Assembly: GCF_900103125.1 (NCBI RefSeq)
Contig: NZ_FNJV01000003.1
Coordinates: 372,001-436,000, forward strand
Origin: Mucilaginibacter sp. OK268
GTDB taxonomy: Bacteria > Bacteroidota > Bacteroidia > Sphingobacteriales > Sphingobacteriaceae
Length of the DNA: 64,000 bases
Reading direction: 5' to 3'
The position numbers were made by a program, and so were the translations under genes. Under the pieces are notes generated by a model. That model was not told where the DNA came from. It did no database searches and saw nothing but the letters and a program-made list of their open reading frames with translations. Below, in pieces: positions 17,629-27,891 of the stretch (position 1 is its first letter; the number at the start of each line of letters is the position of its first letter).

Positions 17629-18201
17629 ATGCAGAGCTACCTTACAAATCATATCGAAAAATTCGTGGAGCTTAGTGAAGCTGATATCGAACTGATCGGC
17701 AAGGTTGTAACGGTAAAATCTGTTAAAAAGAAAACTTTCCTGCTACAGGCTGATCAGGTTTGTCGTGAGCTTTATTTTGTAAGCAAAGGTTGCCTGCGCT
17801 TGTATTTCATCAACAAAAAACTCAACGAACAAATAACCCAGTTCGCTATTGAAAACTGGTGGATGAGCGACCATGGTAGCCTGGAGAGTGGTAAACCATC
17901 CAGTTACTATATTCAGACGGTCGAAGACTCCGAGGTCATCAGCATCAGCAAAGCCAAACTCGAAGAGCTTTTTGAAAAAGTCCCTCGCCTGGAGCGTTAT
18001 TTCCGCATAGTACAACAGCGTGCCTTTACCGCCTCTCAAAAACGCATCGAATACATTTACAGCATGAGCGACGAAGAACGTTACCGTCATTTCAGCAGTC
18101 TTTTCCCAGATTTTATACAGCGTATACCGCAATATATGCTGGCCTCGTACCTGGGTTTTACCCCACAGTTTATGAGTAAAATACGGGCAAAAAAAGTTTA
18201 A
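17629..18201 (+). CDS. Crp/Fnr-type cyclic-nucleotide-binding-domain regulator
   Basis: 191 residues from ATG 17629 (a TTG three codons earlier is less likely). The N-terminal beta-roll (LLQADQVCRELYFVSKGCLR, about 40-59) matches the cNMP-binding fold. The cyclic-nucleotide phosphate-binding motif is degenerate, as in many Bacteroidota members. The C-terminal HTH is short but visible (MLASYLGFTPQFMSKIR). It precedes an AhpD-like gene by 83 bp; such pairs are frequent in this phylum and suggest regulation of an oxidative or electrophile stress function. The effector is unknown. Confidence 0.9.
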   Translation: MQSYLTNHIEKFVELSEADIELIGKVVTVKSVKKKTFLLQADQVCRELYFVSKGCLRLYFINKKLNEQITQFAIENWWMSDHGSLESGKPSSYYIQTVEDSEVISISKAKLEELFEKVPRLERYFRIVQQRAFTASQKRIEYIYSMSDEERYRHFSSLFPDFIQRIPQYMLASYLGFTPQFMSKIRAKKV

Positions 18202-18284
18202 CCAACCCGGTATTTCTTAATCTTGATTCATTTTTCGGGGCCTGTTTTGTCCGCAACTTTGGGTATCACAAAAACATAAAGAAA

Positions 18285-18722
18285 ATGAAAGCAAGAATTT
18301 CGATCCCCAAAGTAGATCCAGAAGCATACAAGGCATTAGCTGTTTTAAGCAATTATATTGAAAACAGCAGCTTAACCAAAACCCATAAAGAGCTGATAAA
18401 AATACGTGCTTCACAAATAAACGGCTGTGCTTATTGTATCGACATGCACACCAAAGATGCCCGCAAAGCCGGCGAAACCGAACAACGCATTTATGCCCTG
18501 AACGCCTGGCGCGAAACCCCCTTCTTTACCGAAGAAGAGCGTGCTATACTGGCCTTAACCGAAGAGGTTACCCTGATACAAAACCATGTATCTGACAAAA
18601 CCTATGAAGCCGCTGCCAATATTTTAGACGAACACTACCTGGCACAAGTAATCATGGCTATCATCAACATCTGCGCCTGGAACCGTGTGGGTATTGCTAC
18701 AGGTATGCAGCCAGGTTTGTAA
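18285..18722 (+). CDS. Carboxymuconolactone decarboxylase/AhpD-like protein
   Basis: 145 residues. The CMD core contains the redox CxxC in SQINGCAYCIDMHTKDARKAG (about 44-64), with a His after it as in AhpD, and a family-like ERAILALTEEVTLI block. AhpD-fold proteins act as thiol peroxidases or peroxiredoxin reductants; the role here is inferred from the CxxC-x3-H pattern. It sits behind the Crp-like regulator, and CAACTTTG just upstream is a possible weak promoter of its own. Confidence 0.9.
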   Translation: MKARISIPKVDPEAYKALAVLSNYIENSSLTKTHKELIKIRASQINGCAYCIDMHTKDARKAGETEQRIYALNAWRETPFFTEEERAILALTEEVTLIQNHVSDKTYEAAANILDEHYLAQVIMAIINICAWNRVGIATGMQPGL

Positions 18723-18746
18723 AGGGGTTATCTTCTATAAAAAAAT

Positions 18747-18892
18747 GTCATTGCGAACGATAGCGCGGGCAACCGACCAACGGGAGCTCATTAATACCTA
18801 AAAAAAACAATTAACAACATTAATAATCTCATGCTGTACAGGGAGACTTGCATAGTTCGCGATTGCTTCGTCGTTCCTCCTCGCAATGACAT
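18747..18892. repeat. GTCATTGCGAGG palindromic element, copy 3
   Basis: GTCATTGCGAACGATAGCG on the left and TCGTTCCTCCTCGCAATGAC on the right flank a longer internal loop than in other copies, including CAACGGGAGCTCATTAATAC, which is mirrored in copy 4 (25394-25530). Confidence 0.7.
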
Positions 18893-18932
18893 GAGGGAAA
18901 TATTTAGCAGACTTACGAAGTTTATTTTCAAC

Positions 18933-18968
18933 AAAAAAAGCCGGGTCTTTTTCAAGAGCCCGGCTTTT
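18933..18968 (-). terminator. Rho-independent terminator of gltBD
   Basis: On the minus strand, GCCGGGCTCTT is paired with AAGACCCGGC (one bulged base) and followed by a seven-T run, 36 bp beyond the gltD stop. Confidence 0.85.
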
Positions 18969-19004
18969 GGATTTGGATTTATAATTCAAATTAGAACACG
19001 CTAA

Positions 19005-20483
19005 TTAAAATACTTGGTCAAATTGGTTAACAGCGTCTTTGCTTTCGAGCACGGAGTGCCCCATCAAAAACTCATCAACCTTGCGGGCTGTTTCGCGGCC
19101 CTCAGATATGGCCCATACCACAAGTGATTGCCCGCGGCGCATATCGCCGGCGGTAAATACTTTGCTTACATTGGTACGATAAACACCTTCTTTTGCTTTT
19201 ACGTTTTTACGCTCATCCAATTCAATGGCTAATTGCTGGATCATACCCACATGCTGCGGATGTAAAAAGCCCATCGCCAGGAATACACGCTGACAAGGAA
19301 TTTCGCGCTCAGAACCTTCTATTATATTGAATTTTACCGGACGACCCAGGAAATCTTGCTCCCACTCCACATCAACTACTTTAAGCGCTCTCAGGTTACC
19401 TTCATCGTCGCCTAAAAACTCCAGGGTGTTTACACCCCAGGAACGTTCAGCGCCTTCTTCGTGCGAGCTGGTCGTTTTCATCACCATAGGGTAAGTTGGC
19501 CATGGCATGTGTTTGGTGCGTTGCTCAGGTGGCTGAAACATTACCTCAAACTGTTTAATAGAGCTTGCCCCCTGGCGGTTTGATGTACCCACGCAATCAG
19601 AGCCGGTGTCGCCACCGCCAATCACTACTACATCTTTACCAGTAACCAATATATCCTCGCCCTGAACCTGAATATCGCTTACACGTTTATTTTGTTGTTT
19701 CAAAAAGTCCATCGCGAAGTGGATGCCTTTAAACTCACGGCCCGGGATGTTCAGGTTACGCGGTATGGTTGAACCGCCTGCCAATACTACGGCATCGTTA
19801 TTACGCACCAGCTCTTCAGCAGCTACGTTAACACCAACCTCGCTGTTGCATTTAAATACAACACCATCTTTTTCCATCACTTCGATACGACGCTCTACCA
19901 CCCATTTTTCCAGTTTAAAATCGGGAATGCCATAACGTAACAGGCCTCCTGGTTTATCATCGCGCTCGTAAACGGTAACGGCGTGCCCGGCTTTGGTCAA
20001 CTGGGCTGCTGCTGCCAGTCCTGCCGGACCTGAGCCTACTACAGCTACCTTTTTACCGGTTTTAACCAGTGGCGCGGTTTGCTTTACCAGGTTTTTCTGG
20101 TAAGCTATCTCGATAATATGTTTCTCAATTTCCTCAATAGCTACAGCGGGTTTGTTGATACCTAGCACACATGCCGACTCACATGGAGCAGGGCATATAC
20201 GGCCTGTAAACTCAGGAAAGTTATTGGTTGACGATAAAATATGGTACGCTTCTTCCCAGTTTTTACGATACACCGCATCGTTAAACTCCGGAATAATATT
20301 TCCCAGTGGGCATCCCGAATGGCAAAACGGAATACCGCAATTCATACACCTGGCCGATTGCTGGTTCAGCTTTTCGTCTGTATATAAATTAACAAACTCT
20401 TTATAGTTTTTTACGCGTTCAGCAGCAGGAACCTTGGTTGGTAATTCCCTGTTAAACTCCTGAAATCCTGTTGGTTTTCCCAT
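19005..20483 (-). CDS. gltD: Glutamate synthase (NADPH) small subunit
   Basis: 492 residues, full length. The N-terminal cysteine-rich domain binds two 4Fe-4S clusters (CMNCGIPFCHSGCPLGNIIP near 45 and CPAPCESACVL near 97). It is followed by an FAD Rossmann motif (VAVVGSGPAGLAAAAQL) and an NADPH motif (VVVIGGGDTGSDCVG). It passes electrons from NADPH to the large subunit for conversion of 2-oxoglutarate and glutamine to two glutamates in the cytoplasm. It follows gltB by 5 bp and is clearly in the same operon; a strong terminator lies just after it. Confidence 0.98.
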   Translation of the reverse strand: MGKPTGFQEFNRELPTKVPAAERVKNYKEFVNLYTDEKLNQQSARCMNCGIPFCHSGCPLGNIIPEFNDAVYRKNWEEAYHILSSTNNFPEFTGRICPAPCESACVLGINKPAVAIEEIEKHIIEIAYQKNLVKQTAPLVKTGKKVAVVGSGPAGLAAAAQLTKAGHAVTVYERDDKPGGLLRYGIPDFKLEKWVVERRIEVMEKDGVVFKCNSEVGVNVAAEELVRNNDAVVLAGGSTIPRNLNIPGREFKGIHFAMDFLKQQNKRVSDIQVQGEDILVTGKDVVVIGGGDTGSDCVGTSNRQGASSIKQFEVMFQPPEQRTKHMPWPTYPMVMKTTSSHEEGAERSWGVNTLEFLGDDEGNLRALKVVDVEWEQDFLGRPVKFNIIEGSEREIPCQRVFLAMGFLHPQHVGMIQQLAIELDERKNVKAKEGVYRTNVSKVFTAGDMRRGQSLVVWAISEGRETARKVDEFLMGHSVLESKDAVNQFDQVF

Positions 20484-20488
20484 TGAAT

Positions 20489-23400
20489 TTAGCCTATTGT
20501 TTGATATTGTAATTTCTCTATTGCTTTTTTATACTCTTTCGGATACACCTTTACAAACTGTGTAGATGCTTGTGCCCAGTTGCCAAGGATCTGCTGTGCC
20601 AGCTTGCTCCCGGTTAGGCTGATGTGCTTGCGTAACAGTGTCTGGATCTGCTCAGCGTCCTGTAACGATAGCGGGTCAAGATCAACCATCTCTGTGTTAC
20701 AGTTCTCGGCAAATGTACCTTCCGGATTATACACCCATGCTATACCACCGCTCATACCAGCCGCGAAGTTGCGGCCTGTTTTGCCCAGTACCAGCGCACG
20801 GCCACCGGTCATGTACTCACAACCGTGATCGCCTATGCCTTCAACTACGGTAGTAGCACCTGAGTTACGTACCGCAAAACGCTCGCCTGCCATACCACCG
20901 ATAAACAACTCGCCGGATGTAGCGCCGTACAGGGCCACGTTACCAATGATGATATTATCTTGTGGTACAAAAGTGGCATTACCTGCCGGGTAAATAGCCA
21001 GTTGTGCTCCTGATAGGCCTTTGCCTACATAGTCATTCGCTTCGCCTTCCAGCTCAAAGGATAAACCTTTGGTGGCAAACGCGCCAAAACTTTGACCGGC
21101 AGAGCCTTTGAATTTATAGTTGATGGTATTGTCAGGTAATCCTGCCGATCCGTATTTTTTTGACACCTCGTTTGATAACAGCGTACCAATGGTACGGTTA
21201 ACATTGATCACATCAAACGATGCGAACACCGGGGTTTTATCTTCCAAAGCGGCTTTTGCACTTTCAACCAGTTTCCAGTCCAGTATATCGGCCATACCAT
21301 GATCCTGGCTTTCGCTGTTATACAGGGTCATGCCTTTGGTATTGGTTACCGGGTGCAGGATGCCGGATAGATCAATCTTTTTAGCTTTCCAGTTATCCAG
21401 ATGGTCTTTTACTTTCAGGAACTGAACGCGGCCGACCATCTCCAGAATAGTACGGAAGCCCAATTCGGCCATGATCTCACGCAGCTCCTCAGCCATAAAG
21501 CGGAACAGGTTAACCACGTGCTCAGGTTTGCCCGAGAACAGTTTACGCAGTTCAGGATCCTGTGTAGCCACACCTACCGGGCAGGTGTTCAGGTGGCATT
21601 TACGCATCATGATACAGCCGCCGGCAACAAGGGCCGCGGTAGCAACACCCCATTCTTCGGCACCCATCAGGGCGGCAATAGCCAAATCCCTGCCGGTTTT
21701 TAACTGACCGTCTGTTTGCAATACCACACGGCTGCGCAATTTGTTGCGTACCAGTGTTTGGTGAGCCTCGGTTAAGCCAAGTTCCCATGGTAAGCCCGCA
21801 TGTTTTACAGAGCTTATAGGTGATGCGCCTGTACCACCGTCGTATCCTGCAATCAGGATCACATCGGCATGTGCTTTGGCCACACCTGCGGCAATAGTAC
21901 CAACACCGGCTTTTGAAACCAGTTTTACGTTGATACGCGCGGCACGGTTAGCATTCTTTAAGTCGAATATCAATTGGGCCAGATCCTCGATAGAATAAAT
22001 ATCGTGGTGCGGTGGCGGCGATATCAAACCAACACCTGGTGTAGAGTGACGGGTTTTAGCGATCCAGTCATCCACTTTATGACCAGGTAATTGTCCACCT
22101 TCGCCCGGTTTTGCACCCTGGGCCATTTTTATCTGTAATTCATCGGCATTCGTCAGGTAATTAGAAGTTACTCCAAAACGTGCCGAAGCGATCTGTTTAA
22201 TGGCCGAACGCATCGAATCGCCGTTTGGCAATGTTTCATAGCGCATTTCGTCCTCACCACCTTCGCCGGTATTACTTTTACCGCCTATACGGTTCATGGC
22301 AATAGCCATGGTGCTGTGTGCCTCATGCGAGATAGAACCGAATGACATGGCGCCTGTTGCAAAGCGTTTCATGATGTTTTCGGCCGGTTCAACCTCATCA
22401 ATGCTGATAGCCTCACGGTGGTGGGCAAAATCAAGCAGGCCACGTATGGTGAAATGCTTTTCGGTTTGCTCGTTGATTTCCTTAGCGTACTTTTTATATA
22501 CCTCGTAATCATTGGTACGGGTAGCGTGCTGCAATAAGTGTACGGTAGTTGGGTTAAACAGGTGAACCTCGCCCCTGCGTTTCCACTGATAGATACCACC
22601 CTCAGGCAGTAAATTATCAGCAGCTTTAGCACTAAAACCTATGCGGTGTTTGCAAAGCGCTTCTCGGGCAATTTCATCCAGTCCTAAACCGCCTATACGG
22701 GTAACAGCACCGGAGAAATAACGATCGACTACAGATTTGTTTAAACCTAATATTTCAAACACCTGCGATCCGTGGTATGATTGCAAGGTAGAGATCCCCA
22801 TTTTAGAGAAGATCTTCAGCAAGCCATCATTTACAGATTTTACATAGTTCTTCTGCAGATATTTAATGTCCAGACTGGTTTCCAGGCTACCATTGTTTTT
22901 AATAGTTTCAATAGTTGATAGTGCCAGGTATGGGTTAATAGCAGTTGCACCAAAAGCCAGCAAGCAGGCAAAGTGGTGTACTTCCCAGGCGTCGCCGGTT
23001 TCTACAACCAAACCTACAGCACCACGGCGACCAATTTTAACCAAATGATGGTGAACAGCAGATACCGCCAGTAATGATGGTATAGGGGCGTGTTCAGAAT
23101 CAACAGCACGATCCGACAGGATCAATACCTCAAAGCCATCATCAACCGCGTCCTCGGCATAGCGGCAAAGCCTGGCTATACCTTTTTCCAGCGAGCCCGG
23201 CATGCCATCGGCATTAAAATAAGTTTGCAGGGTTTTAGCATGGAAAAGGCCGGTATCAATACTGCGCAGTTTCTCTAACTGGTGGTTTTTTAATATCGGG
23301 TGCTTTAACACTACGCAATGGCAGTGCATTTTATCTTCATCCAGCAAGTTACCGTTGTTACCGATGAAGGTAGCCAAACTCATCACCAAACGCTCACGGA

Positions 23401-25006
23401 TAGGATCTATCGGTGGATTGGTAACCTGGGCAAAAAACTGTTTAAAATAGCTCGACAGGTGCTGTGGCTTATCAGACAGGATAGCCAATGGCACATCCGT
23501 ACCCATAGAACCTACAGGCTCTTTACCATCAACCGCCATAGGTTTAATGATGGTATCGATATCCTCACGGCTGTAGCCAAAAACCTGCTGATAACGGAAT
23601 ACGGCCGGTTCAGACAACGGCGCAAAAGCCAAACGTGGCTCGGCCAGTTCGCTCAGGTTTATTTTATAATTCTCCAACCAGCGACCATAAGGCTGCTGTG
23701 AGGCAATCTGTTGTTTAATTTCTTCGTCGGTAATAATGCGGGCCTGCTCGGTATCGATCAGTAACATTTTACCCGGCTGCAAACGGCCTTTGCGCAATAC
23801 GGTGCTTTCGTCAATGGCCAAAGTACCGGCTTCGGAAGCGGCAATTACACGACCATCATTAGTGATCACATAACGCAGCGGACGCAGACCGTTACGGTCA
23901 AGTACGGCGCCTACCAGTTTACCATCGGTAAAGCTGATAGCGGCAGGGCCATCCCATGGCTCCATTAGCGTAGCGTGATATTCGTAGAATGCTTTTTTAA
24001 TCGGGTCCATTTGCTCGTTGCCATCCCATGCTTCAGGGATCAACATCATCATAACGTGCGGTAATGAACGACCAGAATGCAGCAGTATCTCGATGATATT
24101 ATCCAAACAGGCAGAGTCAGACTGGTTATTGTCGATCACCGGCATAATCATTTCCATTTCTTCTGCACTAAAATAGGTCGAAGCATAGGATTTTAAGCCG
24201 GAGTAGAACCAGTTTAAGTTACCGGTAAGGGTATTGATCTCGCCGTTATGAGCAATCAGGCGGAAAGGTTGCGCCAGTTTCCATGACGGGAATGTATTGG
24301 TTGAGAAACGCGAGTGGATCATGGCAAAGCCAGATGCGATACGCGGATCGTTCAGGTCTGAATAGTATTTACGCAGCTGATAGGTAGTCACCATGCCCTT
24401 GTAAACAAGGGTTTTGCATGACAATGAAGTAAAATAAAAATATTCCGGAGCCCCGGGTACCGTTTCGGTAATGGTTTTATAAATATACCTTCTTAATACA
24501 AACAGTTTACGTTCAAAATCATCGGCATTGGTAATATGATTGGGCCTGCCAATAAATATTTGCTCCACATCCGGTTCAGAATGACGGGCGGTTTCGCCCA
24601 CAGCCATGGAGTTAACTGTTACTTTGCGGTAACCTAAGGCATGCATGCCTAATTTTTCAATAGCATTGGTAATTACCTTACGGCAGGCTTTCTTTTGTGC
24701 CGAATCCTTCGGAAAAAATATCATCCCCACACCATACTCACCGGGTTCAGGCAGGCTGATCTCCAGGTTTGAGCATTCTTCCATCAAAAATTCATGTGGT
24801 AATTGTATCAGTATACCCGCGCCGTCGCCGGTTTCAGGGTCGCATCCGCAGGCGCCGCGGTGTTCCATATTTTCCAACATGGTTAGCGCGTCGTCAATTA
24901 TCTGGTAAGATTTATGACCATTAATATTGGTTATAAACCCAGTTCCGCAGGAGTCGTGTTCAAATTCTGGCCGGTAAAGGCCCTGGTGGCTCTCAGTTTG
25001 ATTCAT
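20489..25006 (-). CDS. gltB: Glutamate synthase large subunit
   Basis: 1505 residues, the usual length. The class II glutaminase nucleophile is expected to be Cys20 in HDSCGTGF after removal of a 19-residue propeptide. The amidotransferase domain runs to about 430 (LDRNGLRPLRY, SRFSTNTFPSW). A central domain follows. The FMN/2-oxoglutarate domain contains GEGGEDEMRY, GAKPGEGGQLPG and the 3Fe-4S cysteines CIMMRKCHLNTCPVG. The GXGXG beta-helix forms the C-terminus (GGMAGERFAVRNSGATTVVE). Ammonia is channelled between the two active sites. It is the first gene of the gltBD operon. Confidence 0.98.
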   Translation of the reverse strand: MNQTESHQGLYRPEFEHDSCGTGFITNINGHKSYQIIDDALTMLENMEHRGACGCDPETGDGAGILIQLPHEFLMEECSNLEISLPEPGEYGVGMIFFPKDSAQKKACRKVITNAIEKLGMHALGYRKVTVNSMAVGETARHSEPDVEQIFIGRPNHITNADDFERKLFVLRRYIYKTITETVPGAPEYFYFTSLSCKTLVYKGMVTTYQLRKYYSDLNDPRIASGFAMIHSRFSTNTFPSWKLAQPFRLIAHNGEINTLTGNLNWFYSGLKSYASTYFSAEEMEMIMPVIDNNQSDSACLDNIIEILLHSGRSLPHVMMMLIPEAWDGNEQMDPIKKAFYEYHATLMEPWDGPAAISFTDGKLVGAVLDRNGLRPLRYVITNDGRVIAASEAGTLAIDESTVLRKGRLQPGKMLLIDTEQARIITDEEIKQQIASQQPYGRWLENYKINLSELAEPRLAFAPLSEPAVFRYQQVFGYSREDIDTIIKPMAVDGKEPVGSMGTDVPLAILSDKPQHLSSYFKQFFAQVTNPPIDPIRERLVMSLATFIGNNGNLLDEDKMHCHCVVLKHPILKNHQLEKLRSIDTGLFHAKTLQTYFNADGMPGSLEKGIARLCRYAEDAVDDGFEVLILSDRAVDSEHAPIPSLLAVSAVHHHLVKIGRRGAVGLVVETGDAWEVHHFACLLAFGATAINPYLALSTIETIKNNGSLETSLDIKYLQKNYVKSVNDGLLKIFSKMGISTLQSYHGSQVFEILGLNKSVVDRYFSGAVTRIGGLGLDEIAREALCKHRIGFSAKAADNLLPEGGIYQWKRRGEVHLFNPTTVHLLQHATRTNDYEVYKKYAKEINEQTEKHFTIRGLLDFAHHREAISIDEVEPAENIMKRFATGAMSFGSISHEAHSTMAIAMNRIGGKSNTGEGGEDEMRYETLPNGDSMRSAIKQIASARFGVTSNYLTNADELQIKMAQGAKPGEGGQLPGHKVDDWIAKTRHSTPGVGLISPPPHHDIYSIEDLAQLIFDLKNANRAARINVKLVSKAGVGTIAAGVAKAHADVILIAGYDGGTGASPISSVKHAGLPWELGLTEAHQTLVRNKLRSRVVLQTDGQLKTGRDLAIAALMGAEEWGVATAALVAGGCIMMRKCHLNTCPVGVATQDPELRKLFSGKPEHVVNLFRFMAEELREIMAELGFRTILEMVGRVQFLKVKDHLDNWKAKKIDLSGILHPVTNTKGMTLYNSESQDHGMADILDWKLVESAKAALEDKTPVFASFDVINVNRTIGTLLSNEVSKKYGSAGLPDNTINYKFKGSAGQSFGAFATKGLSFELEGEANDYVGKGLSGAQLAIYPAGNATFVPQDNIIIGNVALYGATSGELFIGGMAGERFAVRNSGATTVVEGIGDHGCEYMTGGRALVLGKTGRNFAAGMSGGIAWVYNPEGTFAENCNTEMVDLDPLSLQDAEQIQTLLRKHISLTGSKLAQQILGNWAQASTQFVKVYPKEYKKAIEKLQYQTIG

Positions 25007-25684
25007 CGTAAAATTTAAACCAGTTTTATAAAAAGGGTGTAACTACGAAATTACTAAATACAACATAAATTATAAAATCATCGGTTATTTTTTAAAATTT
25101 CTAAAAAATCCATTACTAAAACAATGTTTATTTAACAAATCGATAACAATAAATATCGATTATTATGATTACACAAATCAAACACCTGATTTTGTTATTT
25201 AGAATCGGTATAAAGTTGCACAAACAAAGCAATTTTCAGTTATAGCAACGGTAATTTTTGTTATAACAGAATTAAATTTTGTGCAATTTATCTACATATC
25301 CTATAGGGTAACGCTCAATTTAAATTAGTGTACTATTTACATTAAGGTATCATTTCTAAATTATCGCTTGGGGAAAGAGTATTAAAAAAAGTACGTCATT
25401 GCGAGGCACGAAGCAATCTCTATGCTATACAGAGCGGATTTGCTTATTGGGGATTATTAATGTTGTGTTTGTTTTTATCAGTATTAATGAGCTCCCTCCG
25501 GTCGGTTGTCTTCGTACCTCGCAATGACGCGTGGAGAGGAAGTGCAGTAGCTGAAGAGAGGGTACCCGCGCCTAGCACAGATCGGGTGAGTCGACACCGC
25601 GTGAAAATTTAAAATGCGCCCTACATCAACGTACCATTCAACCTAAATTTTAGAATTGTTAACTTCGCAAAAAATTTAAAACTG
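25007..25684. other. Gene-free 678-bp region upstream of gltB and gmhB-like gene
   Basis: 25007-25390 is AT-rich and must hold the gltB promoter. CGAAATTA at 25036-25043 is a near-match (TAATTTCG) on the minus strand. 25394-25592 holds a repeat described separately. TAACTTCG shortly before 25685 is a weak -7 candidate for the phosphatase gene. No ORF of interest is present. Confidence 0.6.
25394..25592. repeat. GTCATTGCGAGG palindromic element, copy 4, with CAGATCGGGTGAGTC tail
   Basis: CGTCATTGCGAGGCACGAAG on the left and TTCGTACCTCGCAATGACG on the right delimit 25394-25530. A tail follows ending in CAGATCGGGTGAGTC (25578-25592), which also trails copy 7 at 53972-53986. Confidence 0.75.
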
Positions 25685-26176
25685 ATGCCAGCAAAAAATA
25701 AAGCCGTTTTTTTAGATCGCGATGGGGTACTTAACCAGGAAATGGGCGACTATGTGCGCCGCCTGGAGGATTTTCATATACTGGACAATTTTGAAGCCCT
25801 GAAAACCCTGCAGGATCGCGGTTACCTGTTACTGGTGGCTACCAACCAGGGCGGCCTGGCCAAAGGCTGGTATACCGAAGAGGAACTGACTAAAATGCAC
25901 AGTCTGCTGAAACAAACCTATCACGAACACGGTATAGAGATCACCGACTTTTTTTATTGCCCACACCATCCCCTCTTTACCGGCGATTGTGATTGCCGCA
26001 AGCCAAAACCGGGTTTATTGTTACAGGGCATTGCCAAATATGATATCGATCCGTCAAAGTCATACTTCATTGGTGACCGTGAACGTGATGTAGAAGCCGG
26101 AACCGCCGCCGGTGTTAAAGGTATATTAATAGACAGCGACCAGCCGATAAGTACGGTGCTGGATCAAATAAAATAA
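25685..26176 (+). CDS. gmhB: GmhB-like HAD phosphatase (D-glycero-D-manno-heptose 1,7-bisphosphate 7-phosphatase type)
   Basis: 163 residues. HAD motif I is VFLDRDGVLN (nucleophile Asp11, acid Asp13), motif II is VATNQGG, and motif IV is YFIGDRERDVEAG. The GmhB-type zinc loop is present as FYCPHHP and CDCRKPKPG. GmhB removes the 7-phosphate during ADP-heptose synthesis for LPS; some close relatives act on histidinol phosphate or other sugars, so substrate remains a family-level call. It stands alone between repeats, with the histidine operon 2.6 kb downstream, whose HisB has its own phosphatase domain. Confidence 0.88.
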   Translation: MPAKNKAVFLDRDGVLNQEMGDYVRRLEDFHILDNFEALKTLQDRGYLLLVATNQGGLAKGWYTEEELTKMHSLLKQTYHEHGIEITDFFYCPHHPLFTGDCDCRKPKPGLLLQGIAKYDIDPSKSYFIGDRERDVEAGTAAGVKGILIDSDQPISTVLDQIK

Positions 26177-26286
26177 CCCCACCCAACCCTCCCCGATGGG
26201 GAGGGCTTTGAAAATCTCACCAAGGTTATTTTAAATATAAAAGTAAAAGTCTCCCCCCTCGGGGGAGATTTAGAGGGGGTGAGACT
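26176..26286. repeat. CCCCACCCAACCCTCCCC palindromic element
   Basis: CCACCCAACCCTCCCCGATG and its inverted partner CCCCCCTCGGGGGAGATT plus AGAGGGGGTGAG form a long hairpin that starts at the gmhB stop codon. It is related in design to 12294-12384. Confidence 0.75.
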
Positions 26287-26348
26287 AATTTTTTTAAAAC
26301 ATTTTCGCCCTGTACAACTTTTACCACTATTAACCAGTAACATCACAC

Positions 26349-27866
26349 ATGCAACTAAACCGCTATTTAAAAAATTACGACACTTTTATAGCCGCGCTCC
26401 TTGGTTTTTTTGCCGTGCGTATATTTTGCAGTTATAGCGGTATCGGTATCTCGCCCGATTCTATCATGTATGTGAGCGCTGCCCGTAGCCTGAACACCAA
26501 CGGCACGCTGCAAACCTTTAATCATATCCCCATCGTTGATTTCCCGGTGTTCTACCCTGTTTTCCTGGGCTGCATCAAATTCATTACCCGTATTGATCCG
26601 GTTATTTACGGATCGGTATTGAACGGGTTAATGTTTGCCGGTTTAATATATACCAGCGGGTGGATCATGCACCGTTTTGTACCCACATCTCGGGTTTATA
26701 AATGGTTGATACTGGTGGCTATTGTACTAAGTCCGGCGCTTTTACAGGTGTACTCCTATTTATGGTCAGAGACCTTATTCATTTTTGAAACGCTTTTGTT
26801 CCTGGTCGCTTTCAGGCAATATCTTTTAAAACATACGCTTAAACCGTTATTAGTAGCTGCTATTATAGCGGCTATAAGCTGTGTTACCCGTTATGCTGCG
26901 GTTACTATTGTGGGCACCGGAGGCTTGCTGTTACTGCTCGACAGGGTATTACCGCTTAAAAAGAAGATCGTACATATTATTATATACGGCTTTGTTTGCA
27001 TATCGCTGCTGGTGAGCAACCTGCTGTTCAACGCCTTCATGTCGGGCACTACCACCGGGCCGCGCGAACCATCTATTACCTCCTTTGGTAAAAATCTATA
27101 CTATTTTGGCACCGTAATGTGCGACTGGATGGGCTTTACCCCCAACCAATACTACCTGGCCACACCCATCGCCACGCTCATGTTATTGGGTTTTATAGCG
27201 GCGCTGGCTTACAATTATTATCGCCGAAGGCTGGATAGTTTTGAAAACCTTGCTATCACCTTTGCCCTGGTTTATGGTTTGTTCATTCTCGTTTCCTCCA
27301 CCTTTTCACGTTACGAACGCATCAATCACCGTTTGCTGGCGCCTATTTTTATTCCGGCGCTCTGGGGCTATACCAGCTGGGGCTTGCTCATTCTGAAGAA
27401 GATTAGCAATATCACCACCCGTCGCATTGTAGCCGCCGTATTTATAGTGATGATGCTGGGCTTTGTAACCAAGGAGTTTTTTATAGATAAGCAGCGCTAT
27501 AGCGAGCAGATAGCTGATAGTTACGGTGTACCCGGCTATACTTCTGACGATTGGTTGGAATCGCCCTTTGCGGCTTATTTGAAACATATTGATAAAAGCA
27601 TGTTTAAGCCCAAGGTTACCATTTATACCGATGCGCATGAGGCCGTTTATTTCTTCTCGGGCATGTCATCATACCTGGTACCGCACAGGTTCTTTAAGAA
27701 GGATATAGCCAGTTTCTATAAAAAGAAACATTTTTACCTTATCTGGTTCAACGTATTGGAAAACCCCGAACTGATCAATCTAAAAGATATCCAAAAAGTA
27801 AAATCACTCAAGCTGATCAAAGATTTTGGCGAAGAAGGAGGCATTTATGAATGTGATGAGCAGTAG
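26349..27866 (+). CDS. Polytopic membrane protein, GT-C/GT39-like glycosyltransferase candidate
   Basis: 505 residues with about ten hydrophobic helices in the first 400, then a soluble C-terminal tail. After helix 1 the loop reads SGIGISPDSIMYVSAARSL; an acidic residue in this first extracytoplasmic loop is the catalytic hallmark of GT-C enzymes that use polyprenyl-phosphate sugars. Otherwise I see no named family motif. It would act at the inner membrane on a surface glycan or lipid. Single gene with a repeat upstream. The function is an inference from topology and one motif. Confidence 0.7.
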   Translation: MQLNRYLKNYDTFIAALLGFFAVRIFCSYSGIGISPDSIMYVSAARSLNTNGTLQTFNHIPIVDFPVFYPVFLGCIKFITRIDPVIYGSVLNGLMFAGLIYTSGWIMHRFVPTSRVYKWLILVAIVLSPALLQVYSYLWSETLFIFETLLFLVAFRQYLLKHTLKPLLVAAIIAAISCVTRYAAVTIVGTGGLLLLLDRVLPLKKKIVHIIIYGFVCISLLVSNLLFNAFMSGTTTGPREPSITSFGKNLYYFGTVMCDWMGFTPNQYYLATPIATLMLLGFIAALAYNYYRRRLDSFENLAITFALVYGLFILVSSTFSRYERINHRLLAPIFIPALWGYTSWGLLILKKISNITTRRIVAAVFIVMMLGFVTKEFFIDKQRYSEQIADSYGVPGYTSDDWLESPFAAYLKHIDKSMFKPKVTIYTDAHEAVYFFSGMSSYLVPHRFFKKDIASFYKKKHFYLIWFNVLENPELINLKDIQKVKSLKLIKDFGEEGGIYECDEQ

Positions 27867-27891
27867 TAATCTAAACTGGAATTAGATGAAT